The notes: generated by a model from the sequence alone, not told the origin. DNA of 56,737 nt from Paenibacillus sambharensis (GCF_003233845.1 NZ_QKRB01000050.1:1-56737); one strand, 5' to 3'; numbered from the stretch's first letter, positions 15,027-23,280 are shown. Numbers and translations: made by a program.

Positions 15027-17471
15027 CTAGTTCAGCCCGTAAGCCGCCCAGCGGTCGAGGTCGATTTTGACCATGCGGTCCATGATGTAGGCTGTTGTAT
15101 AGCGGTACTTGTTGGCACCCGATTCCAGCAGTACGTACAGCTCGCCATTCACCTCGGCAATACCTTCTGACATCGGTACGATAACGGCTTGGCTGTTCGT
15201 AGCCTTCGCTGACTGTCCGTCCAGAAACCATACCGGCACCTGGCTTCCATTCAGCGTAACCGACGTATGCGGCGTCTCCTTCAGCGGATTGTCATAGCGG
15301 TACAGAATGCTGTCATTCGCCCGGCCGTAGGATGTGCTGAGAATGATGCCGTCAGTCCCGACCGAAGCTCCCTGCACCTTCCCGATGGTAGACAGGATAT
15401 AATCCGGATTAGCACCCGCGGACGGCTCGTCCGTTAGCGCGTCCAGCTTGTACCCCAGCATCCAGGCATGGTTAATGTTTCCGTCGCGGTTGCGCAGATG
15501 GTGTGACGAATCAGTCGGGTAGCTCTTGGCTTCATAAAACTCTCCCACCCACAGCACGCCATCAGAATAGGTGTTGTACGCCGCCTCCACCGGAACCGGG
15601 AAGCGTCCTGCAAACCGGATATCGCTGCCGTCAGCCGCCTGAACAATATCCTCCAGCTCCATCTTATACAGGAACTGCTCCGAGCCAATCCACACATGCT
15701 CGCGGCTGATTGCGACACCCCCTGCATGACCGGTGTAAGGCGAACCGTCTTCGTTGTACAGATGAACAGACTTTATATGAGTACCTTTAGCAGCACAAAT
15801 GATCGAGAGCGTGCCCGGCCTTCCGTCGTCCAGGTAGCTGACCATCAGCAGCCACTCACGCTCCGCATCATAGGCAAGGCCCTGCGGTACAATGTCTTGG
15901 GCAAGTCCAGGTATGACGGGCCCTTCCTCGCTGATGTCCCACAGCATCTGGTATCCCGCTGCATAAGGATTAACCGCCCGCTCCTGCTGTGTGATCACCT
16001 GATGGGCCGGAGTGGCAAGGACTGCCCCAGATTTCCCTGACACATTTCCCGACGTATCAACCGCAGCTACCTCAAAGCTGTAGCTTACGCCACCGGTTAG
16101 TCCATACACCGTAAACTGCCGTTTCGAAGCCGGCACCGTATATTCCAGCTGCCCGTCACGGTAGATGTGATAAGCCCAGATATCGGCTTCACTGCCGGAT
16201 GTCCACTCGAGATTCACCTGGCCAGCCCCTGCCTGAGCCGAAAGCACAGGTACCTGCGGAGCCTGCTCGTCAAGCTGCCGCTTCGGCGGCGTCTGTTCCT
16301 CCAGCGCCCAGCCCGGTGTAGGCTTCTCTCCAGCTCTCAGCAGTCTCATCTCACGGGTGCCGTCTGTCGGATAGCCGTAAACAATGGATTTTCCATCCGT
16401 CACTTCTGCTCCTGTATAACGGGCCTTAGCCGCTTCTGCACCGCTTGGGTCAAATACCGTCACCGACTGCGTGCTGCTGTTCACCAGCCCCCCGATATCG
16501 TCCAGCTTCAGCATCCGGTCTTCCGTTACATGCTTGCTCGAGTAGGAAGCGTAATAATAGCTGTTAAAGCCCTCCAGCGTAAGCGATGCAATCTCCGCTC
16601 TTCTGGTCCAGAACACAACCGTGCTGTATGGTGCCACCTTGAACGTCTCGGTTATGGTTTTATTCCAGCTGCCTGAGGTGATACGGTATCCTTTCAGATC
16701 CACTTCATGCGGACTCGCGTTATACAGCTCAATGAATTCGAAAGCATCCAGGCCGGCATAGTTGGCTGTGTTCGGAATGAGTTCCGTAATGAGCAGATTG
16801 GCAGGTGCTGACGGATCATTCAGCTGCTCAGACACCAGAGCTCCCGGGGTCGGCGCTTCGTTGTTCCGCAGCTTGACAGCCTCATTAGAACCGCCTGCGG
16901 CACTGTAAATAACACTCCGTCCGGTTATACCGTCAGCTTCACCGTCATTAATCAGCGCCGAGCTGATCAGCGCTCCGCTTGATCCGGCAATGCCGACCTT
17001 ACGAAGCAGGCTGTCGTGCAGCCCCTGCGCAGACGTCGTAAGCTGGATCTCATACACCTGTTCCGGCCGCAGGCTGGTGTCATAGGCTGCATTGAAATCC
17101 GTCAGGGGCACATTCGGATAGTCGTATTTTTTCAGCCATAGAACGAGCGCACCCTTCGCCGGGACAATCGCATTCCCAATCGTCCACCGGTTCGCGGGGC
17201 TTTCCATATTACTTGTAAAATACTGCAGCTGATAGCCGCTCAAGCTGATGGCCTGGCCGGTTGTATTGTAAATCTCTACAAACTCGTAAGGCTGGCCCTG
17301 CCCTTCTGACTTCGGCACAATCTCTGTGATGACCAGCGTTGGTGCGGCAGCCGCTTCAGCTGCGGCGGCACGGTCTGCTTCTCCCTGCGGAATCAGCTGG
17401 GTCACAAGCAGCGTCAGCATGACTGCCCACACGGGCATTTTTCTCCACAACTTACCTGCGGTCCTTGTCAT
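15027..17471 (-). CDS. Secreted lamin-tail/FN3/propeller-like protein
   Basis: This exported protein has 814 residues from ATG 17471, which has GGGAAGGGA before it; the frame opens ten codons earlier. An N-terminal hydrophobic segment (about 12-28) is followed by an Ala-rich cleavage region. Two lamin-tail domains follow (about residues 45-170 and 225-350, with ITEIVPKS..YEFVEIYN and ITELIPNT..FEFIELYN), then an FN3-like domain (about 415-500). The C-terminal ~290 residues have repeated propeller-like strands (QGLAYDAEREWLLMVSY, GHAGGVAISREHVWIGS). No catalytic motif is recognised. Upstream lie a PhoP-box promoter and the same RNA switch as ugpB, so a phosphate or glycerophosphate scavenging role is inferred. 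Confidence 0.82.
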   Translation of the reverse strand: MTRTAGKLWRKMPVWAVMLTLLVTQLIPQGEADRAAAAEAAAAPTLVITEIVPKSEGQGQPYEFVEIYNTTGQAISLSGYQLQYFTSNMESPANRWTIGNAIVPAKGALVLWLKKYDYPNVPLTDFNAAYDTSLRPEQVYEIQLTTSAQGLHDSLLRKVGIAGSSGALISSALINDGEADGITGRSVIYSAAGGSNEAVKLRNNEAPTPGALVSEQLNDPSAPANLLITELIPNTANYAGLDAFEFIELYNASPHEVDLKGYRITSGSWNKTITETFKVAPYSTVVFWTRRAEIASLTLEGFNSYYYASYSSKHVTEDRMLKLDDIGGLVNSSTQSVTVFDPSGAEAAKARYTGAEVTDGKSIVYGYPTDGTREMRLLRAGEKPTPGWALEEQTPPKRQLDEQAPQVPVLSAQAGAGQVNLEWTSGSEADIWAYHIYRDGQLEYTVPASKRQFTVYGLTGGVSYSFEVAAVDTSGNVSGKSGAVLATPAHQVITQQERAVNPYAAGYQMLWDISEEGPVIPGLAQDIVPQGLAYDAEREWLLMVSYLDDGRPGTLSIICAAKGTHIKSVHLYNEDGSPYTGHAGGVAISREHVWIGSEQFLYKMELEDIVQAADGSDIRFAGRFPVPVEAAYNTYSDGVLWVGEFYEAKSYPTDSSHHLRNRDGNINHAWMLGYKLDALTDEPSAGANPDYILSTIGKVQGASVGTDGIILSTSYGRANDSILYRYDNPLKETPHTSVTLNGSQVPVWFLDGQSAKATNSQAVIVPMSEGIAEVNGELYVLLESGANKYRYTTAYIMDRMVKIDLDRWAAYGLN

Positions 17472-17531
17472 TAAATCCCTTCCCATCCTGTACAAAATCA
17501 ACTAAGGGAACAAGCTCCATGTCTTGGGCAC

Positions 17532-17611
17532 AAAAAAAGAGAAAACCGCTGTCTGTCCGAAGAGCTCGCCGCTCAATCGGTTCAAACAGGGTTTTCTCAT
17601 CGTCTCAACCC
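17532..17611 (-). promoter_or_regulatory. Leader C: conserved RNA element overlapping a terminator, upstream of the secreted protein
   Basis: On the minus strand GGGTT (17611-17607) pairs with AACCC (17593-17589) around GAGACGATGAGAA. The competing stem is GAGAAAACC (17598-17590) with GGTTTTCTC (17547-17539), followed by seven T (17538-17532). The terminator stem uses both the core and the 3' arm of the first hairpin, so only one can form. The layout is the same as leader B although the lower stem and spacer sequences differ. Confidence 0.75.
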
Positions 17612-17634
17612 GGGTTCCTTCAGTTGTTACAGCA

Positions 17635-17688
17635 AGTATAGGGAGGAAAGGTCAACGCATCATTAATGAGAAATTTAGATTGTGTTAA
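17635..17688 (-). promoter_or_regulatory. PhoP-box-like promoter of the secreted-protein gene
   Basis: On the minus strand hexamers TTAACA (17688-17683), TAAATT (17677-17672), TTAATG (17666-17661) and TTGACC (17655-17650) are in 11-bp phase. TATACT (17640-17635) follows nine bases after the last one, exactly the geometry of the ugp promoter. No proper -35 is present. The middle hexamers match TTNACA less well than those of the ugp promoter. Confidence 0.55.
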
Positions 17689-17936
17689 TTAAAACAAATA
17701 TTCATTAGCAGCGAGCAGAGCACTGCCGCGGCCTGGTTAATTGCGCCATAAACGAGCGGCGACATCCCCTTCGTCCATCCACTCAACGTAAGCTGGAATA
17801 ATCCAAGCCGGGGCACACCTGGCCGGAACGCTAATATTACGCGGCATCTGTCTATGCTTTCACCCCGGTCACCGTACTGTTCACTGTTCTTATATGCACA
17901 CCTGGGGATTCTTTCAGCTTCCTTAAGATGCACAAA

Positions 17937-17971
17937 GAAACAGACTGCAGTGAATGGCTGCAGTCTGTTTC
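17937..17971 (-). terminator. Terminator of the yceI-blaI-M56 operon
   Basis: GAAACAGACTGCAG and CTGCAGTCTGTTTC form a perfect 14-bp stem with a 7-base loop, followed on the minus strand by TTTGTG. It lies about 25 bases after the M56 stop codon. A 104-codon frame across this region is not supported as a gene. Confidence 0.7.
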
Positions 17972-17995
17972 CTTCTAGTGTGGCTATTCTATTGT

Positions 17996-18883
17996 TCATC
18001 CTTGCAGCGCGAGCACAGTCATGCCCACAAATAGCAGCAGCGTGTAGAAGGACAAGAGCAGCGATACGGCGGGCAGCTTAACCGGAATACGCTTCTGCGG
18101 CTCCAGAAGCTGCTGCAGCCGGTAGTTAATCGCACCATCTGTACTGGCAAAACAGACGGTGACCGGCGCAGTCCCGGCCGCTCTCGGCCTTTCATGAATC
18201 CGCACCAGCTTAAGAAGCGCGCTGCCTATTGCCCACTCGGAGCCCGTCCGGCGGATCGCATAGCTGTCTGCCTGCAGCTCGCTTAGAATTTTCACATTCT
18301 CGTAAGCCCACTTCGTGAGCGGGATGAACCACAGCGTCTGTGCAATCAGCTGAAGCAGGAAGATCCGCAGCGGATCATTTTTCAACCGGTGATAAGACTC
18401 ATGCTCCACTACCGCCTGCAGCTCATCCCGGTCCAGCATATCGAGCAGGCCGCTGGAGAGCACAATAACAGGCTTCCAGAATCTCATCGTGAAGGCCAGC
18501 GGCTCCGCATGGCTGATGACGATAAGCTGTCCTTCATTCAACCCGCATGCGCTGCTGACACTGCTGCTGCGGCCGGCATCATACAGTGCGCTAATATGCC
18601 TTCTGAACCCGCGGGCACTTCTGTACTGAACCGAAATCCTGAACAGCGTATGTATGACGAGGTAAACAATAAAGAATTGCACAGCGAACAGAGCGAGCGA
18701 ATAATAGAACGTATGCTGCCTAAAGAAGCTCGTGCAGAATTCGAATACGTTGAACATACGGAGGTTCACGCCGAAGAACAGATGCGCCGCATACATCCCA
18801 ATCTGAAACCAGACGACAATCGCAACAGCCAGGCTGAGCCCGAAGGTCAGCATGGCCTGCTTCCGAAAACACTGCTCTCTCAT
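17996..18883 (-). CDS. M56-family membrane metalloprotease (BlaR1-like, no sensor domain)
   Basis: This is a 295-residue membrane zinc protease of the BlaR1/MecR1 family. Membrane segments lie near residues 10-35, 58-80, 195-215 and 268-290. The catalytic motif is HESYH (about 160-164) and the third ligand region is ELQADSYAIRR. It overlaps the BlaI-type repressor gene by four bases (ATGA). BlaR1 proper has a further C-terminal penicillin-binding sensor domain. That domain is absent here, so the signal is not simply a beta-lactam bound to this protein. It probably inactivates the co-encoded repressor. Confidence 0.88.
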   Translation of the reverse strand: MREQCFRKQAMLTFGLSLAVAIVVWFQIGMYAAHLFFGVNLRMFNVFEFCTSFFRQHTFYYSLALFAVQFFIVYLVIHTLFRISVQYRSARGFRRHISALYDAGRSSSVSSACGLNEGQLIVISHAEPLAFTMRFWKPVIVLSSGLLDMLDRDELQAVVEHESYHRLKNDPLRIFLLQLIAQTLWFIPLTKWAYENVKILSELQADSYAIRRTGSEWAIGSALLKLVRIHERPRAAGTAPVTVCFASTDGAINYRLQQLLEPQKRIPVKLPAVSLLLSFYTLLLFVGMTVLALQG

Positions 18884-19296
18884 GGGCTGTCCTTCTTCAG
18901 CTTCTGAATTTTGTCCTCCAGCTGCGCCAGCAGCTTCTGGTCGGCATGGTCAAGTGCGTCAATCATATGCGTGATCACGACTCCTCCGAATTCGTCCAGC
19001 AGATTCCGGGTCAGCTTCCTTGACTGCTCCCCGATGAATTCCTCTCTCGTCTGAACAGGACGGAACAGCGACAGCCGGCCCTCCGCTCTTTTCCGCAGAA
19101 TACCTTTGTCCACCAGACGGTTCATAACCGTCATCACCGTGTTGAAGCTCAGTGCCTTCTCTCGGTCCAGCCGCTCCTGCACCTGCTTGATGCTGAGCTC
19201 GCCCGCATCCCACAGGTAATCCATAATCTTCGCTTCAAGGGGCCCGAAGAAGCGGTTCAGGCCTGTCTCGCCATACTTATATGATTTAATGTCCAT
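18880..19296 (-). CDS. BlaI/MecI/CopY-family transcriptional repressor
   Basis: This 138-residue protein has an N-terminal winged helix (GPLEAKIMDYLWDAGELSIKQVQERL, then SFNTVMTVMNRLVDKGILRK) and a C-terminal helical dimerisation part. I chose ATG 19296, nine bases after GGAGG; a TTG at 19305 is in frame but less well placed. BlaI proteins bind dyads of the TACA/TGTA type. Three such dyads lie at 19310-19326, 20110-20124 and 20209-20223. The M56 protease encoded next is the expected anti-repressor. Confidence 0.92.
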   Translation of the reverse strand: MDIKSYKYGETGLNRFFGPLEAKIMDYLWDAGELSIKQVQERLDREKALSFNTVMTVMNRLVDKGILRKRAEGRLSLFRPVQTREEFIGEQSRKLTRNLLDEFGGVVITHMIDALDHADQKLLAQLEDKIQKLKKDSP

Positions 19297-19309
19297 TATA
19301 GTCAACCTC

Positions 19310-19326
19310 CACTACACAGTATAGTG
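19310..19326. promoter_or_regulatory. BlaI-type operator before the repressor gene
   Basis: CACTATACTGTGTAGTG (minus strand) has the inverted arms CACTA and TAGTG around seven bases. It sits immediately upstream of the repressor's ribosome site, which suggests autoregulation. Confidence 0.6.
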
Positions 19327-19387
19327 CAGCGGGCCTGTATCTTCAAGCCTTGGACACTGTATATACGGCTGCATGCCGCCGCTGCCC

Positions 19388-20074
19388 TTAGGCTTGCGCC
19401 TTATTAAGAATCAGCTGAAGCTGGACCTTCACATCGTTTTCCGTCTCTACCAGAACCTGGTGCGGATTCTCCATCCCGAAGTCTGCGAAGGTCACCACCG
19501 TACTGCCTTCCATCTTGACCTGCCCCTGCTCATAAACAGCCTTGCTGTCGAACACAACATCCTTCGTGATGCCTCTCACCGTCATTGTGCCCTTCATCTG
19601 AAATGGTACCGGCACGCCCTCCTGCCACTGCTCCGGAAGCCCCTCGAATGCCGCTGCCTCGAAGGCCGCCTCCGGGTATTTGCCCGTATCGAGGAAACGG
19701 TCGCCCTTAATGTGATCGTCCCGCGTAGGATTGCCGGAATCCACACCGCTGAGGTCAATTTTCCCCTCGCCCTTCATCTGGCTGGCATCTCCCATATCGA
19801 TTGTCCAGCTTCCTTCGACATTTCCGAGCGTCATATTGACCGGTTCCTTGGACGTCTTCAGCGACAGGTAGACTTCCGACTCCTCGGCCAGCTGCCAGAC
19901 ACCATTCAGCTGCTCCGCCTCCACTGCTTCGCCGGATGCAGCAGCTGCTGAGTCCGCTTTACCGATAACCTCCCTTACTTCCACATGATTGCCTGTAAAA
20001 TAATCAAAGGTCATATAAGCCCCACCCGCCAATACTACTGCTGCTCCAAGCGCAATCCATGCCGTCTTCTTCAT
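19388..20074 (-). CDS. Membrane-anchored YceI-family protein
   Basis: This 228-residue protein has an N-terminal membrane anchor (about residues 5-25) and a C-terminal YceI lipocalin-like domain. Typical elements are SSVYLSLKTS-like strands, GKIDLSGVDSGNPTRDDHIKGDRFLDTGKYPEAAF, and GTMTVRGITKDVVFD. YceI domains bind polyisoprenoid or amphiphilic ligands, and many are induced by stress. It is the first gene of a unit with the BlaI-type repressor and the M56 protease, separated by 91 bases containing an operator. It starts at ATG behind GGGGAGGAATC. The ligand is unknown. Confidence 0.87.
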   Translation of the reverse strand: MKKTAWIALGAAVVLAGGAYMTFDYFTGNHVEVREVIGKADSAAAASGEAVEAEQLNGVWQLAEESEVYLSLKTSKEPVNMTLGNVEGSWTIDMGDASQMKGEGKIDLSGVDSGNPTRDDHIKGDRFLDTGKYPEAAFEAAAFEGLPEQWQEGVPVPFQMKGTMTVRGITKDVVFDSKAVYEQGQVKMEGSTVVTFADFGMENPHQVLVETENDVKVQLQLILNKAQA

Positions 20075-20109
20075 TCTGATTCCTCCCCAAAATAGTAGCC
20101 GCCCTCGAC

Positions 20110-20124
20110 ACTACAATATGTAGT
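20110..20124. promoter_or_regulatory. BlaI-type operator before yceI
   Basis: ACTACAATATGTAGT is a near-perfect dyad (ACTACA/TGTAGT around three bases), about 35 bases upstream of the YceI start and next to a TTGACT candidate -35. It closely resembles the established BlaI/MecI half-site TACA..TGTA. Confidence 0.72.
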
Positions 20125-20208
20125 TTTATAGTCAAAAAAAATCTGTATCCTGCGTGCGTCCTCTCTTTCTGTTGTGTCGGTTGCAAATCAGGATTCCGGG
20201 ATTCCATA

Positions 20209-20223
20209 ACTACAAGTTGTAGT
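20209..20223. promoter_or_regulatory. Second BlaI-type operator upstream of yceI
   Basis: ACTACAAGTTGTAGT is a perfect 15-bp dyad (ACTACAA, one central base, TTGTAGT). It lies 99 bp upstream of the first dyad, start to start. Two separated operators in one control region suggest cooperative or looped repression. The rest of 20075-20436 holds no gene; an imperfect GC-rich hairpin lies at 20329-20357, past the small membrane protein gene. Confidence 0.65.
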
Positions 20224-20436
20224 GCAAGTAAGCGGACTGAATAGCCATCAGTGTACCTGCCCATGCTGAAAGCAAGCTTAAGCGAACCTTAAAGGGATAT
20301 TAATTTACTCGAATGTGGGTTTGGAACGAGGCCCGCCGGTCTTAAATAGGCCTGCGGGCCTGCCCTGCATCAGCTTCAGCTTTTGTCAGGAGATTGTTAT
20401 TAAGCGCCAGTACACTAGTCAGTAAGCCGGCTGTCC

Positions 20437-20736
20437 CTATTCCTCAACCCCTCTTCTCGGGAAGAACCAGACCACCATGACTCCGCCAAACAGCAGAAGG
20501 AACAAGGCTCCCCAGAATGCTCCTTCAACTAAGGCCGCTGTTCCGAACAGAAGGCTTACAAGGCCTACCCACGTGCCGAACGACAGCCGAGCGTAGAACC
20601 AGACAGCTACCACAAACTCCGCGATGCCGCGCAGCTTTCCCCTGCCGCGCGACTGGTAGGCTGCCAGTATAACACTCCACAGCAGCAGAGCCGGGATTCC
20701 ATAAATGAAGACAAAATAAAATAGTGATTCCAGCAT
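20437..20736 (-). CDS. Small three-helix membrane protein
   Basis: This 99-residue hydrophobic protein has three predicted membrane segments (about 3-25, 38-65 and 70-93) and an Arg-rich end, FPRRGVEE. It has a good ribosome site (AGAGGTG) and starts 44 bases after the MATE exporter stop on the same strand, so the two may be cotranscribed. I do not recognise a family and assign no function. Confidence 0.65.
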   Translation of the reverse strand: MLESLFYFVFIYGIPALLLWSVILAAYQSRGRGKLRGIAEFVVAVWFYARLSFGTWVGLVSLLFGTAALVEGAFWGALFLLLFGGVMVVWFFPRRGVEE

Positions 20737-20780
20737 GCAGCTTCACCTCTCTCACATTCAAGCAAGCCGGTTAAGGCCGC

Positions 20781-22145
20781 CTACGATTCCCGGATCGTGA
20801 CCGTACTCCAATTCGTCCGGTAGAAGCGGATTGTTACCGCCAGCCCGAACAGAACGAGGTAGGAATACAGCGCAACCCAAGCACCGATGCTTCCCCATTT
20901 GAAGATAAAGATCGCAAGATACGCTGTCGGCACAAACACAAACAGGCCAAGCACGAACGAGATGATTAGCAGGAAGCGTGTATCACCGGTTCCTCGCAGG
21001 CCCCCGGCATAGATGTTCAGCAGGCCGTCGAACAGCTGCAGGAATGCCGAAATCATGATCAGCTGGCCGGCCAGCTGGTACACTTCTGGATCAGGCGTAT
21101 AGATTCGGGCTATCGGCTCGGCGAAGAAAAACTCGACCACTCCGATAATAATCAGCAGCAGTGTGCCAACCACAGCCGTGTCCGTTGCAAGCCTTCGCCC
21201 TTCAAACGGCTTGCGCTGTCCGATCCGCTGGCCAACGAGAATGGTCGCTGTCGAACCGAAGGCAAATGCCGGCATAAAGCCGAGCCCCATTACACTGAGC
21301 GCGACTTCGTTAGCCGCAAGAGCCACCTCACCCAGCACAGCAACGAACATCGTAAACAGCAGCATCGAGAAGCTGAGGGAAAACTCCTGAACCCCCAGCT
21401 TGCCGCTTTCCTGCAAAATCAGCCTGGCCTCGCTGCGGTTCCAGGCGATTTTGGAACGTGTACCGTACACTGGGTGCAGACGGATAAAATAAACATACAA
21501 GCATCCCAGCAGCCCAACCGCTTCACCCAGGAAGAAAGCCCAGCCCGCCCCGGTCAGCCCGTAAGCCTGAAAGCCGAAGTGGCCGTAAGTCCAGGCGTAG
21601 GTGAAGAATACCATCAGAATATTGGATATGAGGGAAAGCACCATAGGCGTCCGGGTATCTCCAATCCCGCGGAAGAAGCCGTGGAACACGAAGTTCAGAA
21701 TACCGCATGCCATTGCATAAAAGCGAATCTGCAGATATTCCTCGCCAGCCAGCAAGCCTTGAGAGTTCTCCCCGCCGATCAGACGCAGTATTTCCCCAGA
21801 CAGGAAAGCACCAGCCAGGAATATGAGCACCGCCACAATGGAGGTCACATACAACGCGACATAGGTCCTCTCGATGCCCCGCTTCATATCCCCCGCACCG
21901 AAGTTCTGGGCAACGAGATAGTTAACACTGTGCCCGATGCCCGAGAAGATTGCCCAGGCATTATAGATAACAATGTTGGCGACACCGACGATTGCAATTG
22001 CCTCGGCACCCAGCTTGCCAATAATAATCAGATTAAGTGTACCCGAGAGCGTTATCATGGCAAACGATATGACGGAAGGCAGCGCGAGCGACAGAATCAG
22101 TCCCCAGTTTGCCGTAATTTTTTTCACCTTTATCATGCCTTTCAT
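20781..22145 (-). CDS. MATE-family multidrug/cation efflux transporter
   Basis: This membrane protein has 12 predicted helices in two homologous halves of six, the MATE fold. The first half starts WGLILSLALPSVISFAMITLSGTLNLIIIGKLGAEAIA and the second LILQESGKLGVQEFSLSFSMLLFTMFVAVLG. MATE proteins export drugs or metabolites in exchange for Na+ or H+. The open frame reaches 22208, but the first ~20 codons are not membrane-like and lack a convincing start; ATG 22145 or 22136 is more likely. The substrate is unknown. Confidence 0.9.
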   Translation of the reverse strand: MKGMIKVKKITANWGLILSLALPSVISFAMITLSGTLNLIIIGKLGAEAIAIVGVANIVIYNAWAIFSGIGHSVNYLVAQNFGAGDMKRGIERTYVALYVTSIVAVLIFLAGAFLSGEILRLIGGENSQGLLAGEEYLQIRFYAMACGILNFVFHGFFRGIGDTRTPMVLSLISNILMVFFTYAWTYGHFGFQAYGLTGAGWAFFLGEAVGLLGCLYVYFIRLHPVYGTRSKIAWNRSEARLILQESGKLGVQEFSLSFSMLLFTMFVAVLGEVALAANEVALSVMGLGFMPAFAFGSTATILVGQRIGQRKPFEGRRLATDTAVVGTLLLIIIGVVEFFFAEPIARIYTPDPEVYQLAGQLIMISAFLQLFDGLLNIYAGGLRGTGDTRFLLIISFVLGLFVFVPTAYLAIFIFKWGSIGAWVALYSYLVLFGLAVTIRFYRTNWSTVTIRES

Positions 22146-22249
22146 CGAATATGTAAGCATTCCGTAAGATAGTTGGACGCACCTCTCCCATTTTACGATG
22201 ACAGGCACTTAAAAAGCTACACGGCCTGCCTATAGATATTATAGATAAT

Positions 22250-22280
22250 AAAAAAGCCTGCGCCTATGATCAGCGCAGGT
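22250..22280 (-). terminator. Terminator after the LysM-CAP gene
   Basis: On the minus strand CCTGCGC and GCGCAGG form a stem with a 9-base loop, followed by CTTTTTTATT. It lies 60 bases after the CAP gene stop. Confidence 0.85.
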
Positions 22281-22340
22281 GGTTGCAGGGTAAGGCACCG
22301 GCGGCAAAAAGTAAGCGCCGGATCGAACAATATAATTCGG

Positions 22341-22949
22341 TCACTTCCCTATAAACATTTGTGTCCAGTGGTTGCCTTGTTCGCAGTAACCGACACCAAT
22401 ATGAGTGAACTCGGCTTTTAAAATATTCGCCCGGTGACCGCTGCTATTCATCCAAGAATTCATTACCTCTCGTGGGGACCGCTGCCCTTTGGCAATATTC
22501 TCACCGGCGGTTCGGTAGGAAATACCGAAGGCTCTTATCATATCAAATGGTGATCCGTAAGTAGGTGATTGGTGACTGAAAAATCCTTTTTGCGCCATAT
22601 CGCAAGACTTCACTCTGGCGGTTCTTTGAAGTTCCCAATCCATCTGCAAAGGCCGGAGTCCGGCTTTGGACCGCTCTTGGTTCACGATCGTCACAACTTG
22701 TTGTTCGATATTTTTGGTTTGGTCAATATTCGGTACGTTGACTTTGTCGCCCGGATAGATCAGGTTCGGATTTTTAAATTGAGGATTGGCGCTGATAATT
22801 TCGCTTACACCGATCTGATATTTTACAGCGATTTTCCAAAGAGAGTCACCCGGTTGAACTATGTAAGTGTCGGTCTCCGCATTTGAAACGCTCGGCAGCA
22901 GCATAAAAACAGCCATTGCCAAAATTAAAATCCGTTTCACAGGTTCCAT
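22341..22949 (-). CDS. Secreted LysM + CAP (SCP/YkwD-like) domain protein
   Basis: This is an exported wall-associated protein. From ATG 22949 it has 202 residues. GTG 22937 (VKRILIL) is also attractive, since AAAGGAG lies nine bases before it. A signal peptide ends near PSVSNA. One LysM domain follows (YIVQPGDSLWKIAVKYQIGV...YPGDKVNVP, about 30-75), then a CAP domain with VNQERSKAGLRPLQMD, HQSPTYGSPFDMI, AGENIAKGQ and SGHRANILKAEFTHIGVGY. The family is common in spore-formers, where it binds peptidoglycan; the enzymatic role of bacterial CAP domains is unsettled. The frame upstream to 23192 is not coding. Confidence 0.9.
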   Translation of the reverse strand: MEPVKRILILAMAVFMLLPSVSNAETDTYIVQPGDSLWKIAVKYQIGVSEIISANPQFKNPNLIYPGDKVNVPNIDQTKNIEQQVVTIVNQERSKAGLRPLQMDWELQRTARVKSCDMAQKGFFSHQSPTYGSPFDMIRAFGISYRTAGENIAKGQRSPREVMNSWMNSSGHRANILKAEFTHIGVGYCEQGNHWTQMFIGK

Positions 22950-23022
22950 CTCCTTTTCCCTTCTTAAGATATTAAGATATCCGGCAAGCGGAGTTATTAT
23001 CGGTGCCAAATTCATGAAACAG

Positions 23023-23052
23023 AAAAAAGCCGCCCAGCGCATGTAGGCGACT
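23023..23052 (-). terminator. Terminator-like hairpin in the leader of the LysM-CAP gene
   Basis: On the minus strand AGTCGCC pairs with GGCGGCT and is followed directly by TTTTTTC. It lies 74 bases before the CAP start, and the only genes further upstream are on the other strand, so it would act in this gene's own leader. The leader (about 23053-23200) also holds a repeated GCCGG(G)AAGCGT. I could not match it to a known riboswitch. Confidence 0.55.
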
Positions 23053-23280
23053 TTCTTCGCTTTATGATAGCTATGACGCTTCCGGCATTCGGATAAGTGA
23101 ACGCTTCCCGGCGCCTGTAAGAGCAATAATTGTTGCCGTCTATGTATCTGCTCGGAGCTATGCAGTTTGCAGTCTGCTGCTAATTGGTACACCTATCGGT
23201 ATCTTACCTGTGATAAACTTGATAGAGTCTACAGCACTACACACTGCTGGAACTGCCATCATAAGGAGATCACATACGAT

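Noticed and set aside
17685-17999. 104-codon minus-strand frame after the M56 gene
   Set aside because: It spans the terminator hairpin of the upstream operon and lacks a start signal or family resemblance.
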